The notes: generated by a model not told the origin, from the sequence alone. A stretch of DNA of 38,797 nucleotides from a virus (IMGVR_UViG_3300049433_000118:1-38797), one strand, 5' to 3'; positions 21,358-30,499 are shown, counted from the stretch's first letter. Translations and numbers: made by a program.

Positions 21358-21777
21358 ATGCCCTCGCAGCGGGAACACGGAAGAAACGGCGTCGTCTACA
21401 TGGGCATCACCCAGACGGCCGGGGTGAGCGCGGTCGCGTCGCCGGTTACGTTCCTGACCGACTGGACGGTGAACAAGAACACCGACAAGGTCGAGGTCAC
21501 GGCGTTCGGCGACTCCAATAAGACCTACGTCGCCGGGCTGCCCGACGCCACCGGCGACTTCTCCGGCTGGTACGACTTCTTCACCCCGCAGACCTACACC
21601 GCGGCCGGCGACGGCATCCCGCGGAACTTCTACCTGTACCCGAACACCCTGAACCCGACCGACTATTTTTACGGCACTATACTCCCGGATTTTTCCGCGG
21701 CGGGCGGCGTCGGCGCGGCGGTGTCGATCAAGGCCAGCTGGAACGCGGCCGGGCCGGTCAACCGCGCCGGCTTCTGA
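21358..21777 (+). CDS. Major tail (tube) protein
   Basis: A 139-residue protein behind an AAAGGAG Shine-Dalgarno. The sequence GVSAVASPVTFLTDWTVNKNTDKVEVTAFGDSNKTYVAGLPDATGDFSGWYD is typical of lambda-gpV-like tube proteins of actinophage siphoviruses (W-x-V-N, V-E-V-T-x-F-G-D, G-x-F-S-G). Rings of six stack to form the tube. Its position just before the tail completion and chaperone genes supports the call. The stop overlaps the next start (TGATG). Confidence 0.82.
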   Translation: MPSQREHGRNGVVYMGITQTAGVSAVASPVTFLTDWTVNKNTDKVEVTAFGDSNKTYVAGLPDATGDFSGWYDFFTPQTYTAAGDGIPRNFYLYPNTLNPTDYFYGTILPDFSAAGGVGAAVSIKASWNAAGPVNRAGF

Positions 21778-22235
21778 TGCTGGGAGTCGACGAGCTGGCG
21801 TTCGCCCTGTCCGCGGTCGCCGCGCGGCTGCGCGAGATCGGCGACGGCGGCCTGGCCCGGGAGCTGCAGAAGGCGATCGGCGACGCGGTCGCCCCGGTCG
21901 GCGGCGAGATCCGCCGCGGGCTGAGGCCGCACCTGCCCGACCGGTACGCCGAGGTACTGGACGCCGACCTGAAGATCTCCCGCAGCTCGTCGCTGTCGGG
22001 CGACGAGGCGCGGGTGACGGTGCTCGCCTCGCCCGGCGGCACTAAGAAGCGGAAGCTGCAGCCGCTCGACGACGGGATCCTGCTGCACCCGCTGTACGGC
22101 AACCGGGGCCGCTGGTTCGCGCAGCAGGTCACGCCCGGCTGGTTCAGCGGCCCGGTGGAAGACGCGGGGCCGCAGGTCCGGCAGGCGGTCGAGGCGGCAC
22201 TGGACGCCATTGTGGAGAAGGCGGTAACTGAGTGA
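21777..22235 (+). CDS. Tail completion/minor tail protein (HK97 gp10-like)
   Basis: A 152-residue protein. The N-terminal helices (ELAFALSAVAARLREIG, RELQKAIGDAVAPVGGEIRRGL) are followed by a strand region (EARVTVLASPGG) and LHPLYGNRGRWFAQQVTPGWF. The H-P-x-Y-G-x-R-x-x-W pattern is a signature of the HK97 gp10/minor tail group encoded around the tail tube gene. Its stop overlaps the chaperone start as ATGA-type coupling. Confidence 0.7.
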   Translation: MLGVDELAFALSAVAARLREIGDGGLARELQKAIGDAVAPVGGEIRRGLRPHLPDRYAEVLDADLKISRSSSLSGDEARVTVLASPGGTKKRKLQPLDDGILLHPLYGNRGRWFAQQVTPGWFSGPVEDAGPQVRQAVEAALDAIVEKAVTE

Positions 22236-22642
22236 AGATCATCATCGGCGGCGAGGCATTCGAGTACGACCCGGACAGGTACCTCATGTCCGAGGCGCTG
22301 GCCATCGAGAAGGCGTGGGGGCGCCGGTACTCCGAGTTCCAGCAGGAACTGGGAGCCGGGTCCGCCGAGGCGTGGGCGACGCTGGCGTGGGCGGTCTGGC
22401 GGCGCAACGGCCGCGAGGTTGAGCTGCAGGACATCCTCGACGGCAAGGTCGACTTCGACCACACCGAGATGGTCCGCTCCGTCAACGCGGGGTACGCGGA
22501 GGCCGCGAAGGAGGCGGAGCAGGGCCCTACGTCCGGGGCATCGCCCCTTACGGCCCCGGATGGCACGGGTACGACGCCGGCCGCTACCTCGGGTCGTTCG
22601 CCGCGGTCTTCGGCATCCGCCCGTGGGAAATCGGGCAGCTGA
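22232..22642 (+). CDS. Tail assembly chaperone, short form (gpG-like)
   Basis: A 136-residue zero-frame product. The first 95 residues (MKIIIGGEAFEYDPDRYLMSEALAIEKAWG, then WATLAWAVWRRNGREVELQDILDGKVDF) are the conserved chaperone part. After GPTSG the zero frame becomes Ser/Arg/Pro-rich nonsense, as expected if most function needs only the N-terminal part. The slippery site at 22522 creates the longer GT form. It binds the tape measure during tail assembly and is not in the virion. Confidence 0.78.
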   Translation: MKIIIGGEAFEYDPDRYLMSEALAIEKAWGRRYSEFQQELGAGSAEAWATLAWAVWRRNGREVELQDILDGKVDFDHTEMVRSVNAGYAEAAKEAEQGPTSGASPLTAPDGTGTTPAATSGRSPRSSASARGKSGS

Positions 22643-22698
22643 CGACGGACGAGTTCGACGCGCTGATCGGCTACCTGGAGTCGAAGGACGGCGGCTAG
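22232..22698 (+). CDS. Tail assembly chaperone, long form by -1 frameshift (gpGT-like)
   Basis: The ribosome reads 22232-22528, slips back one base on GGGCCCT, and continues from 22528 to the TAG at 22696-22698, giving about 155 residues. The added segment YVRGIAPYGPGWHGYDAGRY, then FGIRPWEIGQLTTDEFDAL and IGYLESKDGG, is a well-formed protein sequence with the W-E-I-x-x-L-x-x-x-E-F pattern of T-domain extensions, whereas the zero frame there is not. The T part contacts the tube protein in lambda-like systems. Confidence 0.8.
22522..22528 (+). promoter_or_regulatory. Slippery heptamer GGGCCCT for -1 frameshifting
   Basis: The heptamer fits X-XXY-YYZ in the chaperone frame: codons end CAG GGC CCT in frame 0 and become GGG CCC TAC after slipping. 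It lies exactly where the good coding sequence switches frame. Any downstream stimulatory structure was not computed. Confidence 0.75.
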
Positions 22699-22700
22699 CC

Positions 22701-22727
22701 CGGTAACTAGCCGGTAACTAGTTACCG
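22701..22727. repeat. Tandem repeat plus 16-bp palindrome between convergent genes
   Basis: CGGTAACTAG occurs at 22701-22710 and again at 22712-22721, where it runs into CGGTAACTAGTTACCG, a perfect 16-bp palindrome (22712-22727). It lies between the stop of the GT frame and the stop of the reverse gene, whose TAG is inside it. It may be an operator or a weak bidirectional terminator. Confidence 0.55.
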
Positions 22728-23026
22728 CCGCGCGAGGACCTCGAGGCGAGGAACGCGCCAGTCGCGGCCGTGACTACGCCGATGACGGCGGCTACCGCCA
22801 GGTAACCCGCCCAGGTTTCGGCACGGGCGCAGCCGCCGCCCGGGGCGAGCAGCCCGATGCCGGACTCGCAGAGGCCCCGGACCTGGCTGACGCTGCCGAC
22901 CAGGATGATGCCGGGCACCCAGTAGAGCACGGCGGCCAGGACCACGACGGCCAGCCCGGCGGCCGCGACGTGCAGCGGGTGGTCCCGCAGGCGCCACGCG
23001 CCGGGGAGGGGGTTGTCGTTTCTCAC
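22718..23026 (-). CDS. Reverse-strand membrane protein (two TM), moron-like
   Basis: A 102-residue protein on the minus strand between the chaperone and tape measure genes. It has a basic N-terminus (PGAWRLRDHPLHV), then TM1 AAAGLAVVVLAAVLYWVPGIILVG. A loop with two Cys (GLCESGIGLLAPGGGCARAE) could form a disulfide outside the membrane. TM2 WAGYLAVAAVIGVVTAATGAFL and a basic end RSSRGG follow. The GTG start has AAGGGAGG immediately before it, with no spacing, so the exact start is uncertain. The forward strand of this 370-nt gap is otherwise empty. It could alter the host envelope in lysogens (superinfection exclusion); this is inference. Confidence 0.6.
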   Translation of the reverse strand: MRNDNPLPGAWRLRDHPLHVAAAGLAVVVLAAVLYWVPGIILVGSVSQVRGLCESGIGLLAPGGGCARAETWAGYLAVAAVIGVVTAATGAFLASRSSRGGN

Positions 23027-23072
23027 CCTCCCTTCTTAATGCCCGCAGACGCCAGGGAACAGGGGGTATGGC

Positions 23073-26000
23073 ATGGCCGGCTCCCAGACGCTCCGCTTCG
23101 ACATCATCGGCGACGGCTCGTCTGCCTCACGCGCCTTCAAGGACACCGCCAGCAACGCGGCCCTCGCCGCGCGCGGCGCGAAGCAGCTCAGTGACACCCT
23201 CGGCATCCAGAGCAAGACGGCGCAGGCATCGGCGGCGGCGACAGTGTCGCTGGCGAAGTCCGACAGCGTCCTGCGCGACGCGCAGCTGGCGCTGGCCGGC
23301 GCCACCGACGATGCCTCCGGCAGCCTCGGTGAGATGAAGCTCCGCCTGGACGCGCTGAACGGCAAGGTCGCCGCCGCCCGGGTCAGCCTCGACGGCGACA
23401 AGGAAGCGCAGGCGCGGCTCGACGCGATCAGCGCCCGCCTCACCGACCTGGACCACAAGACGTCGACGCCGAGCCTTGACGTACAGGGCGTCGCGAAGGC
23501 GACCGCCGAGCTGTCCGCGATCGACGTGGCGCTCGACAAGGTCGGCGGCAAGGGAGGGTCGGCGCAGGCCGCGGCGTCGTCGGTCGGCCTGCTGGCCAGC
23601 CCGATGGGCGCGGCGGTCGCCGCCGGGGTGGCACTGTCGCCGGTGCTCATTACCGCCAGCATCGGCATGGCCGGGCTGGGCGCGGCGGCGGCCGACACGA
23701 TCTCGCCGATCCTGCAGGCGGGGACCGCCACCAAGAAGGCGCAGCAGGCGCTGGCCTCCCTGGACCCGGCGCAGCGGGCCGCCTACGACTCCCTCGGCCT
23801 GCTCAAGACCCAGTTCGGCGGGTTCGCGAAGTCGCTTGAGCCGGAAACCCTCGGTCTGTTCAACAAGGGCCTTACCCTCGCCTCCGGGCTGCTCGGCGAC
23901 GTCGAGCCCGTCGCCGCGGCGACCGGGAAGGCCCTGGGCGGCGCGGTCGGCGAGATCGACGCGGAGTTCCGCTCCGGGACGTGGCAGAAGTTCTTCGGCT
24001 TCATGGCGGCGACCGCCGGGCCGGACATCAAGCTGCTCGGCAGCCTGTTCGTGTCCCTGGCCGACGACCTCCCGCCGCTGCTGGAGGACCTCCAGCCGGT
24101 GGCCACCGGGTTCCTCGGGATCGCCACCGACGCCCTCAAGGCCGTCGGCGCGCTCGAGCGATTCGAGGGCGTCGCCCGGCAGGCGAACCAGGTCGCCGAC
24201 CAGTCGCAGAAGTCGGGGGGGAACGACCCGTTCTCGCTCGGGGCGATCGCCGGCGATGCCAAGAGGGCCGGCGAGGGGCTGCTCAACTCGCTGTACCCCG
24301 GGTTCACGAAGGTCACCGGCGCGGCCGGGAAGTTCGCCAAGTCGCAGGGTGACGCGGCCGGCGCGGCGAGCAAGAACGCCGAGGCCACCCGGCAGCAGGC
24401 CGCCGCGCAGCAGGCAGCCGTCGCCGCGGCGACCGGCCTGTCCGGCAACCTGACCATCCTGGAGGGCCGGTACAACCTGACGGCGGCGCAGGCGACGGCG
24501 CTGGTGAAGGCGGCCGGGCAGACGACCGGGGCACTGTCCGGCAATGACGCGGCGGCGACCGGGGCGCTGCACGCGGTCGAGGGGTACGCGAACGCGAGCC
24601 TGGCGGCGAAGTCCCCTACCGAGCAGCTGGCGGCCGACGTCGCGGTGCTGGACAACAACACGCTCGGCGCCACGCTGCAGCTCAAGGCGTTCACCGACGC
24701 GTGGAACGTCCTGGTGGGGAACTCGCTGTCCGACCAGCAGGCCGTCCTCGCCGACGAGTCCGCGTTCGACGCCCTGACGGGCGCGATCAAGAGCGGCGGG
24801 GCGGGCTCGCTGCAGGCCCGGCAGGCGTTCGTCTCCTACGTGCAGCAGATCGGCACCAGCATCTCCACGCTGCAGCAGAACGGCGCCTCGGTCGGCCAGA
24901 TCAACAGTGAGTACGAGACGAACATCAAGCGGCTGCAGGCGCTGCACAACCTGACCCCGGCCCAGCGCGCCGACGTCCAGGGGCTGATCAGGGACTACGA
25001 CACGTGGGCGGCGTCCACGGCCGGGCTGAACAGCCAGACGTCGGCGGCGGCGCAGACGATCAAGGACAAGTTCACCGCGAACCTCAAGGCCCTCGGCGAA
25101 TTCACGCCGAGTATCACCGGCGACGTCAACAACCTGGCGAACTCGGTGCTGAAGACCGGCACGACCAGCGCGGCGACCAACGGCGACCGGGCGAAGCTGA
25201 TCGCCGACCTGAGGCAGTCCGGGCTCAGCGCCCAGTCGGCGGCGAAGCTCGTCGACGACCTCACCGGCTCCCTGGAGCGGGTGCCGAAGTCGGTGAGCAC
25301 GCACGTCAGCGTGACCGCGTCCGCTAACGGCGCGATCACCGCCGCCCTCGGCGGCACGAACACCTCCTCGATCGCGAACATCAAGGCACTGCTGCAGTTC
25401 GGCGCCAACGGCATGCTCGTCTCCGGCGGGACCCCGGGCAAGGACAGCGTCCTGGTCGCGGCCATGCCCGGTGAGGTCATCGTGCCGACCGCCATGGTCC
25501 AGGGCGGCGCTGTCGATCACCTGCGCGGCAAGATCCCCGGCTTCGCGGGCGGCGGGCAGGTCAACCTCGGCGCGCCCTACCAGTTCGTGAGCGGCGACGA
25601 GAACAGCTTCGTCACGGGCATGGGCAAGCTGTTCATGAGTCAGGCGAACGCCGCGTTCCAGGCCAGCGCCAAGGCAGCGGCGGCGCTGGCCGGCTCCCCG
25701 GTGCCGTTCAGCAGCGCGGCCGGGATCACCCAGTGGGAGCCGGACGTGGCACGGGTGCTGGCCATGCTCGGGCTGCCGCTGGCTGACCTGCCCACGGTGA
25801 TGTCCCAGATGGGGACGGAGAGCGGCGGGAACCCGAACGCGATCAACCTCACCGACATCAACGCGCAGAACGGGGACCCGTCCAAGGGGCTGATGCAGGT
25901 GATCAGCGAAACCTTCGCCGCCTACCGCAGCCCGGCGCTGAGCAGCAACATCTACGACCCGCTCGCGAACATCTTCGCCGGGTTGAACTACGCGGTTCAC

Positions 26001-26300
26001 CGCTACGGGAATCCCGGCTGGCTGAGCGTGCTCGGGCACGGCCACGGCTACGACAGCGGCGGCTACCTGCCGACCGGCCTGTCGCTGGCCTACAACGGCA
26101 CCGGGAAGCCCGAGCCGGTCATCCCCGCGCGGCAGTTCATCCCCGGCGGCCGGGGCAGCAGCGGCGGCGAGATGCACATCAAGCTGGAACTGGGCAGCAG
26201 CTTCCGGCGGACCGGGCTGACGCCTGAGCAGGTCGCGGACATCCGCGCCACCGTAAACGGCCACGGCGGGAACGTGCAGACGGCGTTCGGGCGGTCGTGA
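23073..26300 (+). CDS. Tape measure protein with lytic transglycosylase domain
   Basis: 1075 residues, the tail-length ruler. It is Ala-rich and helical through most of its length, with hydrophobic segments in the middle (LLASPMGAAVAAGVALSPVLITASIGMAGLG) thought to insert into the host membrane on ejection. Residues about 905-990 are an SLT/transglycosylase-like domain: VMSQMGTESGGNP with the catalytic Glu, DPSKGLMQVISETFAAY, and IFAGLNYAVHRYGNP. Around residues 800-830, PGKDSVLVAAMPGEVIVP is a common tape measure C-terminal motif. By the usual 1.5 angstrom per residue rule the tail would be about 160 nm. It follows the G/GT genes as expected. Confidence 0.9.
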   Translation: MAGSQTLRFDIIGDGSSASRAFKDTASNAALAARGAKQLSDTLGIQSKTAQASAAATVSLAKSDSVLRDAQLALAGATDDASGSLGEMKLRLDALNGKVAAARVSLDGDKEAQARLDAISARLTDLDHKTSTPSLDVQGVAKATAELSAIDVALDKVGGKGGSAQAAASSVGLLASPMGAAVAAGVALSPVLITASIGMAGLGAAAADTISPILQAGTATKKAQQALASLDPAQRAAYDSLGLLKTQFGGFAKSLEPETLGLFNKGLTLASGLLGDVEPVAAATGKALGGAVGEIDAEFRSGTWQKFFGFMAATAGPDIKLLGSLFVSLADDLPPLLEDLQPVATGFLGIATDALKAVGALERFEGVARQANQVADQSQKSGGNDPFSLGAIAGDAKRAGEGLLNSLYPGFTKVTGAAGKFAKSQGDAAGAASKNAEATRQQAAAQQAAVAAATGLSGNLTILEGRYNLTAAQATALVKAAGQTTGALSGNDAAATGALHAVEGYANASLAAKSPTEQLAADVAVLDNNTLGATLQLKAFTDAWNVLVGNSLSDQQAVLADESAFDALTGAIKSGGAGSLQARQAFVSYVQQIGTSISTLQQNGASVGQINSEYETNIKRLQALHNLTPAQRADVQGLIRDYDTWAASTAGLNSQTSAAAQTIKDKFTANLKALGEFTPSITGDVNNLANSVLKTGTTSAATNGDRAKLIADLRQSGLSAQSAAKLVDDLTGSLERVPKSVSTHVSVTASANGAITAALGGTNTSSIANIKALLQFGANGMLVSGGTPGKDSVLVAAMPGEVIVPTAMVQGGAVDHLRGKIPGFAGGGQVNLGAPYQFVSGDENSFVTGMGKLFMSQANAAFQASAKAAAALAGSPVPFSSAAGITQWEPDVARVLAMLGLPLADLPTVMSQMGTESGGNPNAINLTDINAQNGDPSKGLMQVISETFAAYRSPALSSNIYDPLANIFAGLNYAVHRYGNPGWLSVLGHGHGYDSGGYLPTGLSLAYNGTGKPEPVIPARQFIPGGRGSSGGEMHIKLELGSSFRRTGLTPEQVADIRATVNGHGGNVQTAFGRS

Positions 26301-26306
26301 GCTGAC

Positions 26307-29300
26307 GTGACCGTCGCCGGCGTCAGCACGGGGAAGTTCGCCAGCGCCAACGGCTTCTCCCTCGCGCCCGGCGGCACCGGCCACTTCATCCTGCTGACCG
26401 TCATCTGCACCTCGGTGACCCGCTGGGCGACCGGGATAACCAACTCCGGGAACGTCACCTGGAGCTTCCTCGACCCGCTCAGCCCGCACCGGGTGTTCAG
26501 TAACAACGCCGTCACCGAGACGGTGTTCATCGGCAAGGTCAACAGCACCGCGAGCCAGCCCCAGACGGTCGCCTTCAACTCCGGCTCGCCGTCGATCCGC
26601 GCCGGCTGGCAGGAGTTCAGCACCACCGCCGGGTTCGCGTTCCTCACGCTCGACGCCAGCGGCATCATCGACGTCGCGTCCGGCGGCACGTTCCCGCCGG
26701 TCACCCCGACGGCGGCCGGGCGAACCTACTGGTGCTTCCTCTGGGACACGGGCACCGGCCTGGCCGGGTCGACCAGCGGGTACACGTACGCGGTCGACGG
26801 CATCAACGGCAACCTGCAGGCCTACAACACCAGCTGCGCGAACGCCACCCAGACCCCGGCCATCGGCGACACCGGGGACGGCACCAGCGGCACCGGCGTC
26901 ATGATCTACGAGGCGGCCGGCGCCACCGCGAGCGCCGGGCTCGCCGCCGGCACCGGGACCGCGCAGGCGCCGTCGGTCACCGCGGGCAACAGCGCCACAG
27001 CGCAGGCCATCACCGCCGCGGCCGCGGGGACCGCCGCCCGGCCGCTGGTCAGCGCAATCCACGACAGCACCGGCTTCCCGTACCACCAGCTGCACGTCAA
27101 GGTCGAGCTGCTGCTCGGCGCGACGTGGACCGACATCACCGCGTTCACCTACCTCCGCAACCCGATTAGCATCTCGCCGTTCGGCCGCACCAACGAGGCG
27201 TCCTCGATGGAGCCGGCGCAGATGACGCTGACGCTCAACAACCGCAGCGGCCGGTTTACCCCGGGCAACAGCTCAGGCGCGTACTACCCGTTCATCCAGC
27301 TCAACACGCAGGTCCGCGTCTCGGTCAACGACCAGTCCGTGAACGGGACGGCCTACTCCGGCTACCGGTTCTGGGGCGAGGTCAGCTCATGGCCCGCCGC
27401 CTGGGACGAAAGCGGCCGGGACGTCTACGCCTCCATTACCGCCTCCGGCATCTGGCGCAGGCTGTCGCATTCGACGAAGACCCTCGGCTCGCCGTACACC
27501 CGCTACTGCAACATCAACGTCCGCAACGCCTGGACGCTCGCCTCCTACTGGCCGATGGAGGACGGCAGCGGCTCGGTGACGTTCGCCAACCTGGTCGCCT
27601 CCCAGGCCGCCATGACGGTCAGCTCGGGCACCCCGACGCTGTCGAGCGTCAGCGCGTTCCCCGGCAGCGACGCCATCCCCGTGCTGAACGGCGCGACGCT
27701 GAACGGCCTGATCAGCACCAGCGCGCACCCGGCGAACGTGCTGTGGCGGTTCAACCTGTTCCTGCCGTCCGGCGGTGACACGGGCGCCTCGGGGGTCATC
27801 GCCCGGATGACCACCTCCGGGACGGTCGCCCGGGTTGAGGTCAGCCTCCACGCGTCCGGCGGCGGCCCGCTGACGGTCACCGGCTTCAACGGGGCCGGGA
27901 CCCAGCTGTTCACCGGCAGCAGCACGCTGGACGTCTGGGGCATCCCGCTGATGGTGCAGGCGGGGCTCGCCCAGTCGGGCGGCAACGTCACCTGGTCGCT
28001 GCGCACCATGCTGCCGGGCGCGGCCACCGCCAATACCACGGTCACCGGCACCGTCGCCGGCACCGTCGACGACTCCACCGGGGTCATCTACAACGTCACC
28101 GGGACCAAGTACAAGGGGGCCGCCGTCGGGCAGTCCGTCGTCATCTACGGCAACCCGGCGGTCACCGACGCCGCCGCCGCGCTGGCCGGCTGGCCGGGCG
28201 AGTTCGCCGGCGCGCGGTTCCTGCGGGTCTGCGCCGAGCAGGGCATCCCCGCCGTGCTGGCCGGCTCGTCAACGTCCGGCACCCCGATGGGGCCGCAGGC
28301 CGACGACACCCTGGCGAACGTGCTGCAGGCGGTCGAGGCGACCGACGGCGGCCTGCTGTACGAGACGCGCAGCCAGTTCGGACTCGGCTACCGGACCCGG
28401 GCGACGCTGAAGGACCAGGCATCGCAGCTCACCCTGAACTACGCCGCCCAGCAGCTGTCCGCGCCGCTGCAGCCCGCCGTCGACGACGCGCTGATCCGCA
28501 ACGACGTGACCCTGACGAACTACGACGGCTACGCGGTGCGCACCTACCTGGCCGCCGGGGCGCGGAGTATCCAGTCCCCGCCGAACGGGGTCGGCTCCGG
28601 CTACGAGTACACCCGGAGCGTGTCCTGCACCGACCACGCCCAGGTAAACGCGCTGGGCCAGCAGCTGCTGAACAGCGGCGTCGTCTCCGACCCCCGTTAC
28701 CCCACTGTCACCGTCAACCTGGCCCGCGTCACGACGGCCAGCCTGTTCAGCGCCGTCCCGTCGACGGACGCCGGCGACTACCTGACGCTGACGAACATGC
28801 CGGCCTACGGCGGCACGGCGACGCAGAAGCAGCTCGCATGGGGCTGGGCCGAGACGCTCGGCGAGTCCACCTGGACATTCGTTTTCAACACGGTCCCCGA
28901 GGCACCGTGGGAAACCGGGTTCGCCCCCGGTACCGCGGTGAGCGGCCAGGTTCCCGGGTCGCCGGTGACGCTGAGCCAGTCGGGCTCGGTCAGCGGCGCG
29001 CAGATCGCCGAGAGCGCGATCAGCCTGTTCAGCCTCGCCCAGGAAGTACTCACCTTCCAGTTCGGCGGCATCACCAGCAACATCACCAGCATCGCGCCGT
29101 CAAGTCCCAGCGACGGCGACCTCTGGTTCGACTCCGGTAACGGCTTCCAGGTCAAGCGCTGGGACGCCACCGGCGGCTCCTGGGTGCCGGTCACGTTCGA
29201 CGGCGACAACATCCTCGGCGCGGGCACGATCACCGCCGGGCTGCTCGCCGCGAACGCGGTAGTCGCCGGGAACATCTCCGCCGGCGCGGTCGACGCCACC

Positions 29301-30089
29301 TCGCTCGCCGCCGGGATCGTCAAGGCCGGCATCGTCAACGGCACCCTGATCAGCGGCGCCCAGTTCGTCGCCTACGGGACCACCGGCGAGATCCTCGTCT
29401 ACTCCTCCAACCCGCCGGCGTCCGGCAACCTGGTCATGTCCGTCTCCGCGATGGCCGGCACCGACGGGCAGGGCAACGCCTACAACGCCGGCGTCTGGAT
29501 CTACGACAGCGGCGGCAACTCGATGGGGATGGTGCCCGGCGGCGGCAGCGCGGCCAGCCAGCTCGCGCTGAGCACCGGCAGCGGCACGCCGACGCCGCCG
29601 GCCGGCAGCGCGGCCGTGTACGGGGCCGGGTCCGGTGCCGTGCAGGTGGTCGACGGCCTGGACGGCCAGGCGTACGGAACGCAGCGCCGCTCCCTGGTGC
29701 AGGGCAGTGACTCGGGCGGCCTCACCAGTTTGTCTACCGTCTCCACTACTACCGTCAGCGGGCCGCGGACGTACCGGGTGCACGCGCAGCTGTACGTTAC
29801 CGCTAACAGCGGAGCCCAGTTCAACTGCGCTATCTCCTGCTCAGGCAGCCCGACCGGGCAGTTCGCCTACATCATCTCCCGGGCGACGACGTTCGTGGCG
29901 GAGGTGTCCGGGCCGCCCAACGCCAACGTCGGCGCGGCTGTCACCCTGGGCGCGGCCACGTACATGGTGACCCTGGACGGGACCATCCGCACCAGCACCT
30001 CCGGGACGATGTCGCTGCAGGCAGGCAGCCTGACCGCGACCAGCCTGGTCGTCAACCAGTGGTCATTCTTCGAGATCATGCCGGTGTGA
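26307..30089 (+). CDS. Large minor tail / tail-tip protein
   Basis: 1260 residues starting at GTG 26307. Residues 1-210 are a beta-sandwich-like module; about 210-250 holds one copy of the LAAGTGTAQ repeat seen in the giant fibre. About 260-400 is the baseplate-hub-like part (WTDITAFTYLRNPISISPFGR, LTLNNRSGRFTPGN, YRFWGEVSSWPAAWDESG). About 405-590 is a laminin-G/concanavalin-like domain (YWPMEDGSGS). About 600-880 continues the hub type (DDTLANVLQAVEATDGGLLYE, DDALIRNDVTLTNYDGY, WGWAETLGESTWTFVFNTVPE). The C-terminal third is a fibre with short repeats (GAGTITAGLLAANAVVAGNISAG). It corresponds to the fused distal-tail/tail-lysin type proteins of actinophages and is the likely receptor-contacting tip. 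Confidence 0.78.
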   Translation: MTVAGVSTGKFASANGFSLAPGGTGHFILLTVICTSVTRWATGITNSGNVTWSFLDPLSPHRVFSNNAVTETVFIGKVNSTASQPQTVAFNSGSPSIRAGWQEFSTTAGFAFLTLDASGIIDVASGGTFPPVTPTAAGRTYWCFLWDTGTGLAGSTSGYTYAVDGINGNLQAYNTSCANATQTPAIGDTGDGTSGTGVMIYEAAGATASAGLAAGTGTAQAPSVTAGNSATAQAITAAAAGTAARPLVSAIHDSTGFPYHQLHVKVELLLGATWTDITAFTYLRNPISISPFGRTNEASSMEPAQMTLTLNNRSGRFTPGNSSGAYYPFIQLNTQVRVSVNDQSVNGTAYSGYRFWGEVSSWPAAWDESGRDVYASITASGIWRRLSHSTKTLGSPYTRYCNINVRNAWTLASYWPMEDGSGSVTFANLVASQAAMTVSSGTPTLSSVSAFPGSDAIPVLNGATLNGLISTSAHPANVLWRFNLFLPSGGDTGASGVIARMTTSGTVARVEVSLHASGGGPLTVTGFNGAGTQLFTGSSTLDVWGIPLMVQAGLAQSGGNVTWSLRTMLPGAATANTTVTGTVAGTVDDSTGVIYNVTGTKYKGAAVGQSVVIYGNPAVTDAAAALAGWPGEFAGARFLRVCAEQGIPAVLAGSSTSGTPMGPQADDTLANVLQAVEATDGGLLYETRSQFGLGYRTRATLKDQASQLTLNYAAQQLSAPLQPAVDDALIRNDVTLTNYDGYAVRTYLAAGARSIQSPPNGVGSGYEYTRSVSCTDHAQVNALGQQLLNSGVVSDPRYPTVTVNLARVTTASLFSAVPSTDAGDYLTLTNMPAYGGTATQKQLAWGWAETLGESTWTFVFNTVPEAPWETGFAPGTAVSGQVPGSPVTLSQSGSVSGAQIAESAISLFSLAQEVLTFQFGGITSNITSIAPSSPSDGDLWFDSGNGFQVKRWDATGGSWVPVTFDGDNILGAGTITAGLLAANAVVAGNISAGAVDATSLAAGIVKAGIVNGTLISGAQFVAYGTTGEILVYSSNPPASGNLVMSVSAMAGTDGQGNAYNAGVWIYDSGGNSMGMVPGGGSAASQLALSTGSGTPTPPAGSAAVYGAGSGAVQVVDGLDGQAYGTQRRSLVQGSDSGGLTSLSTVSTTTVSGPRTYRVHAQLYVTANSGAQFNCAISCSGSPTGQFAYIISRATTFVAEVSGPPNANVGAAVTLGAATYMVTLDGTIRTSTSGTMSLQAGSLTATSLVVNQWSFFEIMPV

Positions 30090-30121
30090 GACGTGACCAG
30101 TTCCAGGTGGCAGGAGAACGC

Positions 30122-30499
30122 ATGAGCAACAGCTTTCCGGTGCCGCCCGGCGACTGGCAACTGTCGCAGGTCAGGTATTCGGCCGTGCTGCCCGCGCCAG
30201 AGCTGCAGCCCGGCGCCCCGCTGGACTTCGGCGCGGGCGTGCACGGCCAGCTGGCCTACAACGTGCCGGTGCTGTCGGTAGTGTTCACGTTCGACGTGCC
30301 GGGCAGCTTCGGCACTTACGACCAGGGGACCGTGGAAGCAGGCCTCGCGCAGGCGGTTACCGGGGTGTGCGGGGTGCTCGCGTCCATGTCCGGCGCGGCG
30401 CTGGCTGACCTGCAAGCGCAGGTAACGATCACCCGCGCGTGGACCTGGGCCGCCGGCACCAGCAGCGTCGCAACGTCAGACGTCATGACGTACCCGTGA
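30122..30499 (+). CDS. Hypothetical tail-region protein
   Basis: A 125-residue protein with a GCAGGAG Shine-Dalgarno before ATG 30122; a longer in-frame start at 30059 would lie inside the preceding gene. It is rich in beta strands (QLAYNVPVLSVVFTFDVPGSFGTYD) with a helix (VEAGLAQAVTGVCGVLASM) and a final strand set (VTITRAWTWAAGTSS). It sits directly after the tail-tip gene and may be a minor tail component; no family recognised. Confidence 0.5.
   Translation: MSNSFPVPPGDWQLSQVRYSAVLPAPELQPGAPLDFGAGVHGQLAYNVPVLSVVFTFDVPGSFGTYDQGTVEAGLAQAVTGVCGVLASMSGAALADLQAQVTITRAWTWAAGTSSVATSDVMTYP

Noticed and set aside
23127-27095. 1322-codon minus-strand ORF opposite the tape measure and tail-tip genes
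   Set aside because: Composition is Arg/Gly/Val/His-rich low-information sequence typical of the antisense frame of GC-rich genes. It lies across two well-supported forward genes.
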